A stretch of 64,000 nucleotides of DNA from Micrasema longulum (GCA_022494885.1 JAGVSM010002862.1:80423-144422); one strand, 5' to 3'; positions 11,397-22,829 are shown, numbered from the stretch's first letter. The notes: generated from the letters alone by a model not told the origin. Translations and numbers: made by a program.

Positions 11397-12600
11397 AAAT
11401 GACACATAAAAAAACGGTTTAAATAATGGAAGTAAATTTCTGCACTATTATCATTTAAACGTCGAAATATTAAACTTATTCACATATTTCCTATTTGCTA
11501 TATTATCAAACATCCAAGTTATAAAAATATGATTTGCGGTATTTTTCTAATATTATATAATTATGTATAATTTTATCTTAGAGTAAAATGTATATCTTGA
11601 TTAAAAAAAACTATGCTACGACTTATTGTTAATTAGGGTGATTTCATACAGAAGAAGGCTGAAAAATGTTTAGCTTGAAAATAACACGATTAAACTAGAA
11701 GGCACATCTCAAAAAACGTGTCCAAATTTTAAGTAGCTACGACTTACCGTTTCGACGGAATTCTTGCGACGGACTAACAAACAAATATATGTATGTATTT
11801 TCTATTTCATAATTTTGTGTGCGTTTTGACTCGTGCCTCCCATAAAACGATTTTATGTTTATACATAATTATTGCAAAGTATGTGTAGTAAGTATGTTGA
11901 TTATTAACATTGAAATATTTTCATACATCATATTCTTTTGTTACCAAGAATTGCAGGGCCGCGATTAAGAACGCCATCTTCATCGGTACATACCGAGACG
12001 GTATAATTAATTACAGTACAATTTCTATATACCTCAGCATGTTTTACCGACTTGTCACCGTGACATCATATAATCGAATCCAACCAATGAATGACCCCAA
12101 AAATATAGTCCTCGTTCCCTATTTAAATAAAAAATTTAAAAGTGCCAATTTATGTTTTAAATATGCTTTAGTGGTAAAAAGTGGCCACTTCAAAGCTCTA
12201 ATAAGATCCAATAAATCCCAATTCAAGCAAGAAATGCTCTCTTAAACATGATTTTTATATGACTGGATATGACAATTACCAAGACGGTATGCTTAAAGAT
12301 CCTCTCCATTTGTCTACCGAACGATTGCAAAGCCGGCTCTTCTAACGTCTCGACACGTGTACTCAAGAAGATAGTAAAACAGGTGGAAAAAATATAAAAA
12401 CTTCATTTATTTTTATAGTGGCAACAATTTTTCATCTACATGTTCTTATATGTTAATAGGGCAGAATCTAGCCACATTATCTGTGCATCAAAGCATTAGT
12501 TTTCAAAACTGAAAAGAAGTGCCAACCTCAAAACAATTTTGAATTTAAATAAATAGCAATTAAAAGAAAAAAATATCGTAGAAATAAAACTTTGGACACT
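11397..12600. other. AT-rich unique DNA
   Basis: A 111-codon plus-strand frame (11910-12245) starts in AT-rich sequence and has no recognisable motif, signal peptide or splice context, so I do not call it a gene. No repeat similarity is seen. Confidence 0.5.
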
Positions 12601-12604
12601 TTTA

Positions 12605-12930
12605 ATACGTAGATATGCGTATTGAGGGATACTAGACCCGTTGGTACAACCTGATGAACTAACATCAAAACTTGACGGTGAGGGGTCGGTGGTTTATCTT
12701 CGTAATCGCTCTGGAGAATTTATCTTCGACTTTGACGTCATAATGAGGCTTTGTCACTTTAGTGCTTAGATATGTGTACTGTGACGTACGCTTCTAAGAA
12801 GCCTTCTACTAGTAACATATCAATGTAACCACCCAAAAGGTGTGGGTTCGGTAGTGTATCTTCGTAATCGCTCGAGAGAATTTATCTTTAACCATACCGT
12901 TATGGTGAAAAAAGGACGTCCTTAGTTTCC
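12605..12930 (+). repeat. Two-copy tandem repeat, unit about 160 bp
   Basis: GTTTATCTTCGTAATCGCTC-type sequence followed by GAGAATTTATCTT occurs near 12691 and again near 12852, offset by about 162 bp. Weaker matches continue upstream (TAGATATGCGTATTG against TAGATATGTGTACTG). The two units are diverged. The array lies directly beside the palindrome at 12970-13130. Confidence 0.6.
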
Positions 12931-12969
12931 CATCATAATTGCTGCCCAGGTCCTCTTTGAGCAAGAAGC

Positions 12970-13130
12970 ATATCGTCTGACTAACTTGCAAAACTAAAAT
13001 CTCCAAAAATAACAATTTTACAGGAGAGGGAAAAAACAGTATTATTTCAAAAAAATATACTGTTTTTTTCACCCTCCTGTAATTTTTTTATTTTTAGAGA
13101 TTAAAGTTTTGCAAGTTAGTCAGATGATAT
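12970..13130. repeat. Long palindrome (about 72-bp arms, 14-bp loop)
   Basis: The left arm (about 12970-13042) contains TCTGACTAACTTGCAAAACT and CAGGAG. The right arm (about 13057-13130) contains AGTTTTGCAAGTTAGTCAGA and the complementary CTCCTG. The arms align along their length with a few mismatches and small gaps around a loop of TATTTCAAAAAAAT. The structure could be a foldback MITE or the source of a hairpin RNA. Confidence 0.8.
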
Positions 13131-13329
13131 GATATAATAATATAATATAAAAAAAATATAGTAATTATAGTAATTTATATAGTAATTAACATTAGTTATA
13201 CTCATTTAACTGTCATTACCATAAGAAGAGAGACCAAAGAAGTTGTTCAAAGGTAAACCCGTAAGTTTTCGGCTTGAATAATGTCATGTTTGAAATATTT
13301 GTATATTAGATAAAAACGTATCAAACAGG

Positions 13330-13620
13330 GCGATATTTCTGAATATGACAAATGTATGGGTTTGGTCAAAGGGGGGTGAATGTCCAAGTTTTAGCACACC
13401 CTTGGGAAGTCCTACTGTCCAGAACCAAAGCTGGAGGAATTTTTCATTCCATTTCCCCCTTTCTGTTGATTCCCTGAGGCTCGCGGAACTTTTCCCAACG
13501 TTTCCACGTCCAACCGCAAAATTTGAAGACTTCCGAAGGTTTTAATCGTATCGCCGCCATTAGTTCCTTGTCAATGGGGATATTGCTGGTGACGGGAGAA
13601 TTTATGAAAGGGTACGTGAG
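13330..13620. other. GC-richer island with Rel-like and nuclear-receptor-like motifs
   Basis: The block contains GGTCAAAGGGGGGTGAA, TTGGGAAGTCCTAC and GGAACTTTTCCC. The last two resemble Rel/NF-kB sites, and TCAAAG is a nuclear-receptor half-site. A 66-codon frame (13345-13545) shows no domain. This fits a regulatory element, but motif matches this short occur by chance. Confidence 0.25.
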
Positions 13621-14600
13621 CCAAATAAAATATTTCTATTGTTAAAAAACCCTTGCGTTTGTTCGAAGATATTAAATAATTGCACACATATACGTGTCCC
13701 TGTATCTTTAAAAAAAAGATGTTTAAAAAGTCAGTTTTAATCTATTATTGTTTACTAGTATTTAACAGAAAATGCGATTTTAATATTTTGATATATTTCA
13801 TTTACTGATTTGGTTAAATTCCTTTGTAATTGAGTAAAAACTAATAATCTTATCATAAAATTCATAACATAATATATTAAAAACAATATTTTTAGTATGT
13901 ATATTTAAAATGTTTGCACACAGGGCTAGATTCTACTCTCTAGAGAGTTATCAAGATATCGCAACAGAAACGGAAAATATTTTTGAGAAAAAAAAATCTA
14001 TGCATTTACACGGTTTATGATTCGTTATCTGCTGATTTAAGTTTTCACTTTACACACTGTATAAAATTCAACATTATGTAAATATTTGTGCTTCAAAAAA
14101 GTAAACATGAGGAAAGGTAAGAAATTGTGAATGTTGAAACTTTTGGAAAAAAGCTGAATATTACATAGCATATAAATTGATAATTAAACATGACCAACAA
14201 CAAGTAATACACCATGCAAATACCTACAGTTCCATATTCCTTACCTTGTTTTTTCTTCCTGTTGCAATGTACTGGCCTCAATATTTTTTTTCAGAAAGAT
14301 GAAAAAGGTTTTGGCAATAACCTTGTTATAATTATTAGTAGTTTTGATAATATAAATGTATGTATTTGGTATTTTGACAAGCTTTAGGGTTTTAAAATTT
14401 ATTTACTGATTGGATTTTTTGAAATATTCAAGTTCGCTTGAAAAAAGGGGTTTGTTTTTACAGTAGTAAAACAAATTATCGCGTCATAAAAAACGTTTTT
14501 TTTTTCAAGAATAAAAAAAGGCACATTTAAGTTATAAGCAAAATAAAATTACTGCACCCTAAAACAGAATCATTTAATCAATAAAAAATAACCTGAAAAT
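13621..14600. other. AT-rich unique DNA
   Basis: A 62-codon minus-strand frame at 14093-14281 has no signature. Nothing else is supported. Confidence 0.5.
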
Positions 14601-14613
14601 AAAAATATAATCT

Positions 14614-15030
14614 TTGATCGTAGATACACTGAAAGTGCAGTACAATTTTCTGTTTTTACACCTAAAAGCTGTTTTTTCTGGGACACCAATTCGGGAAAGC
14701 TTATGTGTTTATATTTATTTATATGGTCAACATCAACAACCACCCTGGGACATCCACGTGACACTTCCGGCCGCAAATTCCCGCCATTTCCAACTGTTTA
14801 CGGCGGCAAAACGTTTCCGGCGCCATATCAATAACACCGGCCAATTGATGACTTTACCGATTTCCTCTGACTCTCTGGCAGTTTGCCTTTTTCTATACCC
14901 ATCTTTATGCCTCTGGCATCAATATGTAGGCACAAGTGTAATAGTTTACTGCCTAACTTGGAGAGACATAAGAAATCAGATGTATGGGGGGGATACCGAA
15001 GGTTCTAAGTTGGAAACTGAATAAGTAATG
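14614..15030. other. GC-rich island inside a 136-codon frame
   Basis: The core (about 14740-14860) is unusually GC- and CpG-rich for this window: CACGTGACACTTCCGGCCGC, CCCGCCATTTCC, ACGGCGGCAAAACG, CGGCGCCATA. A 136-codon plus-strand frame crosses it (14614-15024), but its first third is AT-biased and the protein shows no domain. The CpG content and the repeated GGCGG/CCGCC strings would suit a promoter or a transcribed 5' end. I do not recognise a gene. Confidence 0.25.
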
Positions 15031-15500
15031 AGAGAAAGTGTGAAGAATATCGATTAGGAAATGTAATACAATCAACCACTTAAACATCTACTTAAATCTA
15101 TTAGACTATTTTTAATCCACAAAATAAAATAATAACATTTTACTGCAACTTTTCGGAATAAATTTAAATACTTTTATTAAGGTTTTTTTACGCTACTAAC
15201 AAAAAATACCACATGATTTTAAGAATTCTAATACAATTTTTAGGATATTTTTTTTTTTCGATAAGAATTTATATTTTTAAGTACTTAAACAACATTTTAT
15301 AAGTAAAAATCAACTTAATTGCTAAGATAACTACAAACAAGTAAAGTTATATCGAATTTTTAATAAATTTAATTAAGTAATTTAGAAAAACACATAATAA
15401 GAATAAGTAAGTTTTATAAAAATACTACGGTTTTCTTTTTCAATTTACCTTAATTACAATTATTATTCATTCTATACACAATATTTTTCAATACTCGGTG
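15031..15500. other. AT-rich unique DNA, no feature seen
   Basis: Homopolymer runs only. Confidence 0.6.
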
Positions 15501-15501
15501 G

Positions 15502-15660
15502 TTATAAAAAGAATAATCGAACCGTGCGCAGACGGGTGCCATTTTCAATTTCATCTTTCTCGCTGTAACGAGATGTGTTTAGAAAAGAAAACAGAATACT
15601 GATAGCAACACCGCTCGACGCCATCTTGTTTCGTTGATTCCCGAAGGTGTTACGGAGGCT
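15502..15660 (-). other. GC-richer island with a small frame and good start context
   Basis: On the minus strand AACAAGATGGCGTCG gives a favourable start and a 40-codon frame ending TAA at 15502. It begins MASSGVAIS and includes YSEKDEIENGTRLR. Inside it, TTTTCTTTTCTAAACACATCTCGTTACAG looks like a branch point plus 3' splice site. No family is recognised. It could be a first exon, a transcribed non-coding 5' end, or part of a repeat: a related ATGGCGTC string occurs at about 16296 on the same strand. Confidence 0.2.
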
Positions 15661-16139
15661 CTTTCTCTACGAATAAATCTATGCCATACAATAGATACAA
15701 AGTAAGATAAAGTGATGAAATTCTATGTTATTTCACTGGAATATTTTAAAGGAATAATACTTTTTGTTTAAAAAAGTAAAAGTACACTTTTCACGTCATC
15801 GCTTAGTTAATTTAAGTACCAACTTTCCATGGTTATTTTACTGGGCAAATAAACGAAAATAAGTTTTTTTGATAATTATGCCTAAAGCGATATAGCCTGT
15901 TTTTCGAGAATTGAGAGTAATTTGACTAACTCTCCTTTTCCGGTAATGAACATGGATATAAATATAGTAAAAATTTGCTTAAAATTTTAAGCGTTCCTCC
16001 AAAATGTATTTACGCATCGAATGAAATAATTTATTATTAAATAATTAGTAAGCTTTTGGTACGGGAAATGCATTTTATCAGGAACCGAAGATAAATCATC
16101 AACACAATTTAAAATATACTGATGTGTCGCATTGTCGTG

Positions 16140-16335
16140 GTAAATGATTTAAAGAGTACCGAATGTACGATTTTCTCAAACACTCTTTATGTCTCACTCT
16201 CGATACCTGTAGGTAGTACATTCTGGAGCAAGAGAGACAATTCTACGCGTCACACTTGCGAATAGCAAAATTCTCAGTACTTCTGCCAGACGCCATAAGT
16301 GCCAGTAGCTCTCCGAGCTTCGTCAGGGATGGTCC
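16140..16335 (-). repeat. GC-richer block, possible lepidopteran repeat
   Basis: The minus strand contains GAGAGCTACTGGCACTTATG, GCAAGTGTGACGCGTAG, TGTCTCTCTTGCTCCAGAAT and TACTACCTACAGGTATCGAG. From memory this combination resembles a dispersed repeat of moth genomes, but no second copy lies in this window. An 18-codon frame after ATGGCGTCTGG is too short to call. Confidence 0.25.
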
Positions 16336-16623
16336 TTTTTTGATGTTTTAAGTAATTAGATTTAAAATATTATTACTTTCGACTTTTTCTATAAATAATT
16401 GAAGCTATTGCCGATGAATATTCCATTTTTCCAATTTAAAATCTCTCATTTTTGCATATATAACGACTACAAGCGTTAAAAAGTGATAATGTTTTTGGCA
16501 AAGGAAGAGTTAATGCAGTTTTTTGCATTAATCCGAGTATTATTTTCAAAACGGAATTTTACTGCATTACTTAAATAAAACATAAAAATATTATTCAATG
16601 TAACCACAAAAAAATTGATTTAG
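16336..16623. other. AT-rich DNA, no feature seen
   Basis: This short spacer precedes the LINE C-terminal fragment. Confidence 0.5.
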
Positions 16624-17050
16624 TTTATTTCTCTTCAAGACCGTCGAAATAATTCCGACCTTCTAGTCTTATATAAAATTCTCAACTCACTCTTTGATGC
16701 GCCTGAACTACTCAGCTTAATAAAATTAAATTTCCCAACTAGAAACCTTAGACAAAACTTACTCTTTCATACCCATAACCATAGAATTAACTATAGTTTT
16801 CATGCCCCTATGACTATAATTCTTAGGTTTGCCAACAAACATACCAGTCTAAAATTCTTTGATAACAAGTTGTCTTCTTTCAAACGATCACCGAATCAAA
16901 TTCAATAATAAACACCTCTCTCCCGCTTCCACTCCCACCAAATCAACTTTATACCATTGTGTCTTTCTACTTTCCTTTACAATAATTTTCTATGTAAAAA
17001 TATGTCTTTAAAAATGCCCATTGGGCGTATATGTAAATAAATTAATACAC
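16624..17050 (+). pseudogene. LINE ORF2 C-terminus and 3' end
   Basis: An open frame from 16624 to a TAA at 16906-16908 reads SLQDRRNNSDLLVLYKILNS, then DAPELLSLIKLNFPTRNLRQ, then SFHAPMTIILRFANKHTSLK and SSFKRS. This is the usual C-terminal pattern of CR1/Jockey-like LINEs (S-L-x-x-R-R...DLL-x-LYKILN...P-x-R-x-LR...R-x-AN). A 3' untranslated stretch follows and ends near 17050 in GTAAATAAATTAATA. The copy is 5'-truncated: no polymerase motifs precede it. Its frame is intact over about 95 codons, so it is younger than the LINE at 6432. It is probably the same broad clade. Confidence 0.75.
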
Positions 17051-17204
17051 AAAGTAATCGAGATACCTGCTCACAATTATTCAACGCACTTTTCTCTATG
17101 AAATAAGATATGTATCCTGAGTTTATTATAGTCATTTAGGTAAAGTGAACAGTTGAAATAATTATTTCCTTATCCGCATCTTATATGCATGGAATTTAGT
17201 ACCT

Positions 17205-17330
17205 CAATTTCAATTAATCCGTGATCGTTTGTAACATACGAGAAAGGAAAACTAGATGATCTGTCTTGAGCTTCCGGCGCCAGTCTGGAGTCAGAAAGAT
17301 TATAAAATATTGCATTGAAAATCTAAATCT
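17205..17330 (-). mobile_element. SINE-A, 3' body fragment
   Basis: The minus strand carries GCAATATTTTATAATC, GACTGGCGCCGGAAG and GACAGATCATCTAG, then ATGTTACAAACGATCA, in the SINE-A order. Head and extreme tail are missing. Confidence 0.6.
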
Positions 17331-17387
17331 CAAAATTACTATTTCTATTCCTTCTTTTTAACTTTTCACGGTGATAGGAAAGAATAG

Positions 17388-17460
17388 AGACGTTTGGAAG
17401 AGGCTTTTATCCAGCAGTGGAGAGAGTAAGGCTGAAGAAGAAGAAAAAAAAGAAGAAGAA
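17388..17460 (+). mobile_element. Lepidopteran-type LINE 3' terminus with (GAA)n tail
   Basis: The sequence ACGTTTGGAAGAGGCTTTTA, TCCAGCAGTGGAGAGAG, AAGGCTGAAGAAGAAG encodes a short C-terminal WKRLLSSSGE and runs into an irregular (GAA)n tail. In my knowledge this 'CCAGCAGTGG...AGGCTGA + trinucleotide repeat' ending is very common in butterfly and moth genomes. It is the main taxonomic clue here. Only the last 70 bases of the element are present. Confidence 0.6.
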
Positions 17461-18690
17461 CTTTTAATTAAATATATTATATGAGTATGGGCCAGCGATT
17501 AGAATTAAGTAGTGTTTCAAAGTGTCAAAAATCGTACTAATTTCTTATGGCGCATGGCGGTGCCGGTATTGCTTAATCTAGGCCTAGTCCACCTCAGGTA
17601 GGGAAAGATTTTGTCAGAATATTGAATAAAACAATGTTACATAAATCTTTGATGCCAGTTTTGTATTGGATGAAGAATAGTGCATTCTCTATCAGGACGC
17701 AATATGGGAATCAATTCGTAATAACCCACGGGACACCGCAAAAGAAAAAAGGGATTGCTTCTGGAATCTTCGAGACTGGAATATAAAACATGGAAGAAAA
17801 TGTCTTAGAAGATGGGATTCGAAAAAAACATTATATTTCTAACTCCAGTCTAGATTTCACAATGCCTTTACTTTTTACGTCGCCAGAATAAAATCGAAAG
17901 TAATTATAAAATTTGCGTTTTGTCTACATTACACTTTAAAATAAAATATCTAAGACGTCATATTAATGCACCGTAAATTTTTAATGTTATTATTGCGTTA
18001 AGAGCTATTTAAAAAAAATAAATTTGAAAGGTAATTGTAACGTTTATGTAAAAATGAAAAAAAAGAGCTTGCATGATAAAATTAATATTATGTAACATGT
18101 TTGGGCCATTTTGACGAAAAAGCAACATTTATTAATGAGAAATTATTTTGAAAAAATGTATTTATTTAATTTTGCCGGTTAATTAAAATATTTAACCGTT
18201 TCAACCCCACCGCAGATTAAAATGACACATTACCATAGAAAACTTGGGAAGCTAGGGTAAAAAAATACTTTTCCTAATATTTATTTTCTAGACGTAAATT
18301 TATTCGTTACAAAGTATAGTTTTGCGCAAAGTATATACAGGCAGGTGCAAAGCCACCCCGGTTTACGATTCATATAATATACAAAACAATTTTTTTATCC
18401 ACAGGAATTAATTCAGGTCTGAAAGGGTAAGTTTTCTTTATTTATTTACAAAACTTATACAAACCATTGTAGGCAGGTAAAATAAATTTAATGTTTTTTG
18501 GAAAGCACTAAGCTGTGAATAATATATAAATCACGTTTGTATTGAAAAACAATTTGGTTATAAAAAATAACTTACAGTAAGTCGCACAAAATAAACACAA
18601 AAAAATATAATTTAAATACATGTTTTCAAAATGGATTGTCTTTCTGTTTTTCAACTTTTATTGTCAAATTGTCAACATTTTTTAAAACCC
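17461..18690. other. AT-rich unique DNA
   Basis: There is no gene. A weak motif, CATTTTGACGAAAAAGCAAC near 18108, resembles the strings CATTTTGGCGAAAA that flank the RTE fragment (18703 and 19279). Confidence 0.45.
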
Positions 18691-18738
18691 GGTTTGCTCA
18701 TTTTGGCGAAAATTCACTGACTTAATTTATTTTGTCAA
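18690..18738 (+). repeat. Degenerate direct repeat flanking the RTE copy
   Basis: ACCCGGTTTGCTCATTTTGG here resembles AACCCATTTTGTTCATTTTGG at about 19267, both continuing CGAAAA and then diverging. This may be an old long target duplication or pre-existing tandem sequence. Confidence 0.3.
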
Positions 18739-18741
18739 TTT

Positions 18742-19250
18742 GTCAACGGAGTTTTAGTCCCAACACTTATGTATGGAAGTAAAACATGGAACTGGCAGAG
18801 GAAAGATGAAAGCCGAGTAAACGCGGTTGAAATGCGATCTCTTAGACGAATGTTTGGGAAATCAATGTATGACAGGGTTACGAATGATGAAATCAGGCGA
18901 GAGTGTAAATCTGACTCAAGTATAATTGAAAAGATTAAGAAAGGGTATCTGAGATGGTTTGGTCACATAGAACTAATGGACAACGAAAAAATGGTAAAAC
19001 AAGTATATATGGCAAAAATGAACGGCAACGTGAGACAAAGACGACCAAGAAAGACGTGGCATGATCAGATATACCAAAATCTTAAGTCTGGTCATGTCAA
19101 AAGCAGACAGAATCGAAGGGCATGTATGACACGATGCATGAATGTGGAAGAAGCTAGGAATTTATGCCAGCATAGACGTGTGCGGCGGTCTATTCTCTCT
19201 GCTTACCCCTACGGGGAAATGGCGTGATGGTAGTAATAGTAGAAGTAGTG
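18742..19250 (+). pseudogene. RTE-type LINE ORF2 C-terminus with 3' tail
   Basis: One open frame from about 18742 to TGA at 19225-19227. It begins VNGVLVPTLMYGSKTW and continues with AVEMRSLRRMFGKSMYDRVT, LRWFGHIELM, RQRRPRKTWHDQIY and a cysteine-containing end CMNVEEARNLCQHRR...YPYGEMA. The Y-G-S-K-T-W, LRW-GH and RPRKTW-D blocks are characteristic of the C-terminal part of endonuclease/reverse transcriptase proteins of RTE-like LINEs. The polymerase and endonuclease domains are missing, so this is a 5'-truncated copy, although its frame is uninterrupted for about 160 codons. The end has an imperfect TAG/TAA trinucleotide tail (19228-19250). A second copy of the last third is at 29711-29920. 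Confidence 0.8.
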
Positions 19251-19263
19251 TTAACTATTTTCA

Positions 19264-20555
19264 TATAACCCATTTTGTTCATTTTGGCGAAAACGCGGTA
19301 ACGAAACTTATTTATCAAAACTTTTTTGGTGTAACTGGTTTTAAGCATTTAATCTAAATAAGCCGGTGCGGGGGGGTAACACAGACAAAGCAGTATAGAA
19401 GACTCTCGTAGCTACTACTGTAAGGCATGCAAAGTTGTATGACAGTTCACTAATATCCACAATAACATGTCGACAGGTAAACTGAGAAATGCTACTCCCG
19501 AGAGGAACCATCTCCTCCATATTCCTACATTTCTGTTATAGTTTCTGCACAAAGTTACCAGCATTTACATATTATAAATCCATATTTAAAGGCTGTCAAA
19601 TCGCATTCTCTCTAGTTAATAAAACCTTTAAGAGCAGCTTTTATATTGAAAAAAATACATTCTCTAATTTAAAATTAATACTCTTAAATGAGTTCAACAT
19701 AAATTTTGTAATGTTTACTACTTTCAATTATTGTCCTTATTTTTGGTAGATGACTTTTTAAGTATAAATAAATAAAATATTAAAGAAAAACATTAAATTA
19801 AAATTTATATTAAAAAGGCGTCATTTTTTTATAGAATTATTATGATGAGAATTTCGCAAGAATCAAAATAAATAAAAAACTTTTTTTTTTCAGTAAAAAG
19901 TAAAGCAAAATCATAATATGCTATTAATGGGTTCGAGTAATAAATAGTTCCTAATTTTTTTAGTTTGGGTGGATTTTTTACTAAGAACATTTTAGAAGTT
20001 TTTTTTTTTTCTTGTATTAGTCAAATTTTGAATTCGCAGCATATGTTCGGAGTGAATTTGGATATCATAAAAAGAGCCGCAATCCAGTTTACTCTCTCTT
20101 TCTGCAAAATGTCTTTTTAGTTTAAAGTTCCTTGATTTAGATTATTGGCCCAAACGAAATTAATTTTATTACAATAGAGTAATTCAGTAAATCTTTGTAA
20201 AGTTACAAGTTTTTAAAATTAATCTTTGAGAATTCGAAACAAAGCAATCGGCATATTTATTTTAGCAAAACATACAGTGCAAACTTCACCATTATTATTT
20301 TATAATAAAAAACTACGTTTCATTTGAAATATTACAATTCTTAGTATAAGGAGTTAGTTTACTAAGTATTATATTAATAAAAAACGATTATCTACCTTTG
20401 TATAAATCATGGATATGTTTAAAAGAGTTTCCTGATAATAATCCCCAAAATTTATCACGGGCATTTTAATTTATCAGTAATTCAATATTTTAAGACGATT
20501 ATATTTAAGATAAACAATTGATTTATATACACACATAAATTCACGCGGATAAGCC
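19264..20555. other. AT-rich unique DNA
   Basis: It starts with the second flank copy (about 19264-19315). Short frames at 19142-19357 and 19489-19749 show no domains. No element boundary is visible. Confidence 0.45.
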
Positions 20556-20559
20556 AACC

Positions 20560-20920
20560 TCGGTACCCTTTTGTAGACCTTTGAACTAGAGTTTAAGAAT
20601 TTATTTCGCACACATCCGAGCGTGTGTGTTATGCAACTATTAGGCGGGTAAGGGGTACAAACACGAACGGAAATGGAAAACGTATCGAGGAAATGCTGAT
20701 CCGAATTTCAACGAAATTAGATGTTACGAGCTATGGGAATTGTAACCCGCACGGCGTGTACTGGGGTGGGTGTGGAAGCACCGCGCACCGTTGTTTAAGG
20801 AACTCGCGTATCCGGAAATCCGATTCTAAAAAATACATCCAAATGGGTTTGAATAACATTCAAACAGTATTGTGTGGGAGAGTAAAGTACTTGAGATTGA
20901 TCAATAAGAAGTGAAGGAGA
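20560..20920. other. GC-richer island with a 96-codon frame
   Basis: This CpG-containing block has a plus-strand frame at 20624-20914 without recognised domains. It contains GGGGTGGGTGTGGAAGC, ACCGCGCACCG and a perfect small hairpin, GTTTGAAT-AAC-ATTCAAAC (about 20849-20867). A donor-like AGGCGG|GTAAGG lies at about 20642. It may be a conserved regulatory element or an unrecognised exon; I cannot decide from the sequence. Confidence 0.25.
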
Positions 20921-21329
20921 AAGATTCACATAAGTGTAAAACGCTCTCGACATTTAAAATAAGGAATAATACATTTTATTCTTTCATTCATTGAGACAAT
21001 ATATTTAAATATAAAAGTGGTCAACCATTTCAATTTATAACAAGGAGGTATTTCATATACACAAATCCGTTAAAAAAAAGTTTATTTTAATTAACAGCTT
21101 GCCAACCACATACCGCACACCGCATCTGAGGACATAAGTCTCCTTGGCGGTGCCGACATACACGGAAAATTTGCTCGATGTCAAACGAGAAAAGCTTCCC
21201 GAAGGAGCTCTCTGAAATCTGGTAGCCTTAGCATCTTGGTGCTGAAAGAAAGTTATTCAAAAGTACATCATATGTACTTCATTAGATTGAGAATAGAGGG
21301 AAGTAAATTCTCCACTAACTGGGATTAAA
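20921..21329. other. No supported feature
   Basis: Base composition is mixed (GCGGTGCCGACATACACGG near 21146). This may be more distal 3' sequence of the LINE fragment that follows on the minus strand. Confidence 0.35.
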
Positions 21330-21512
21330 TTGATTGGACATGATCAATTCTTTTTTCAATTTAAAAGCCTTGAAATTATTTTAGGAAGCCACCAGATCTG
21401 TCCATCCGACAGGACCTATACCAGATCCACGGATAGTAGCGAGAAGCTCCATTCGGTAATCATAGAGAAGGGGAAAGGAACAAGACCACAGGATGTGTTC
21501 AAAAGATTGGTT
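21330..21512 (-). pseudogene. R1/Jockey-group LINE ORF2 C-terminus
   Basis: The minus strand translates to FEHILWSCSFPLLYDYRMEL, then LATIRGSGIGPVGWTDLVAS, a stop, then NNFKAF. The pattern E-H-x-L-W-x-C...Y-x-x-R followed by GP-V-x-W-x-DLVAS and N-F-x-x-F matches the C-terminal zinc-knuckle region of R1- and Jockey-group LINE proteins. A TAA interrupts it at DLVAS, and nothing of the polymerase precedes it. The motif match is direct; the clade is inferred. Confidence 0.6.
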
Positions 21513-21539
21513 AGGATATCCAAATCAGCAAATTTAAAT

Positions 21540-22825
21540 TAAATATAAATGTTGATTTTGACTTTTGAATTTTAAATAAGACGTAAGTTCCATAATGCTG
21601 AAACATGAGTCTCAATAATTGTAAATAAAATTTAATTTTGAATAAATAAATAAAACGGAGAATTTTTTTTTGAAAAGTAATTTTAAGAACCGGAGTTTGC
21701 CACATCCTTTAAACTGTGCAGTAGCCTTATTCTGTAACTAATTCGTTTCGTAAATTCATTCGTATCATATGAAAAGAAACGAGAGTGAAATACGATTTGG
21801 ATTACGGTAGAGTAAGATGAATATATGACAAAACGAATGAACTTACAAAACGAAATTGTGACAGAATAAACCTGTAGGTTATTAAATACTTTCGTGAATA
21901 GTATGCTTACTATGGATTTGGTGACGACGACAGTGTATTTTTTATGATAGTTCTGACAGCTCTGTTATGGATAGTTCTGACGAAAAGAAGGAAACGTCAC
22001 GTTTCCGGTAGATATTAAAAAACCAGTAGACGGTTATACATGTAATACAATCAACTAATTTTAATATTGGTTTAATAATATTTATCATAAGGCATTCCAG
22101 AAAATGTAGTTAAAGTAAATAGAAATTTAAATGATGAAACCTTCATTTCATTTCGTTATTTTTTGTTTGAAGTAAACAAAAGATATTTAAAAATGAGTTG
22201 GTTGTAACTCCTGCGAGTACAAAAAAAAATTGTATGAAATGCGTCGAAGGAGTTTGCTGGTTTTCAATATATTGGCTTACTTCTATATTTAAACTATTTT
22301 GACAATTCAGTGAGCAAAAATCACTCCGACGGCTGTAAGAAAAATATACTACTTCTTGTTTGGATTAAGCCTGGATATTTTAGTCTTATAGTTAGATCAA
22401 ACTTGTATTTAATTTACTATTACATACTTAAAATAAGGTGTTTTTTAAATACATGTATCCCAGGAAGAAATCCTAAAATTGATTTCTCTAGAATATAAGG
22501 ACATGTTATTTTTTGCTTTTTATAATTAAAAACAGGACAGATTAAACAAAAAATCCTATGTAGAAAGTATATCTTGCATTTCAAAAATTTTTAAAAGGGA
22601 AGTTTTTTATATTTAAAATAATAAAAACAAAATTTTAAAGGCAAAAATTGTGAAAGTCTTTGGAACTTTTCAAAGTAAATGGTTTTAAGTAATACTTGTT
22701 CATGTTTTCTTTAGCATTTCTCGAGTTTCTCAGTTGAGTTTCGTGAAGAATTTTCTAGAATACCAAGATATGTTTTGCAGAGTAACATGGCAAGAAAATA
22801 ATGCTTTTCCTTTAATCCACATATG
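21540..22825. other. AT-rich unique DNA, no feature seen
   Basis: Minor frames of 62-64 codons (21511-21705 minus, 22310-22498 plus) have no signature. Confidence 0.55.
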
Positions 22826-22829
22826 GAAT

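Noticed and set aside
11910..12245. 111-codon plus-strand frame
   Set aside because: It starts and ends in AT-rich DNA, with no motif, no signal peptide and no splice sites.
14614..15024. 136-codon frame as a gene
   Set aside because: Its composition shifts sharply in the middle, no domain is visible, and the GC-rich core alone explains the lack of stops.
18769..19227. Host gene with a 152-codon open frame
   Set aside because: The sequence blocks and the 3' trinucleotide tail identify it as the C-terminus of an RTE-type LINE.
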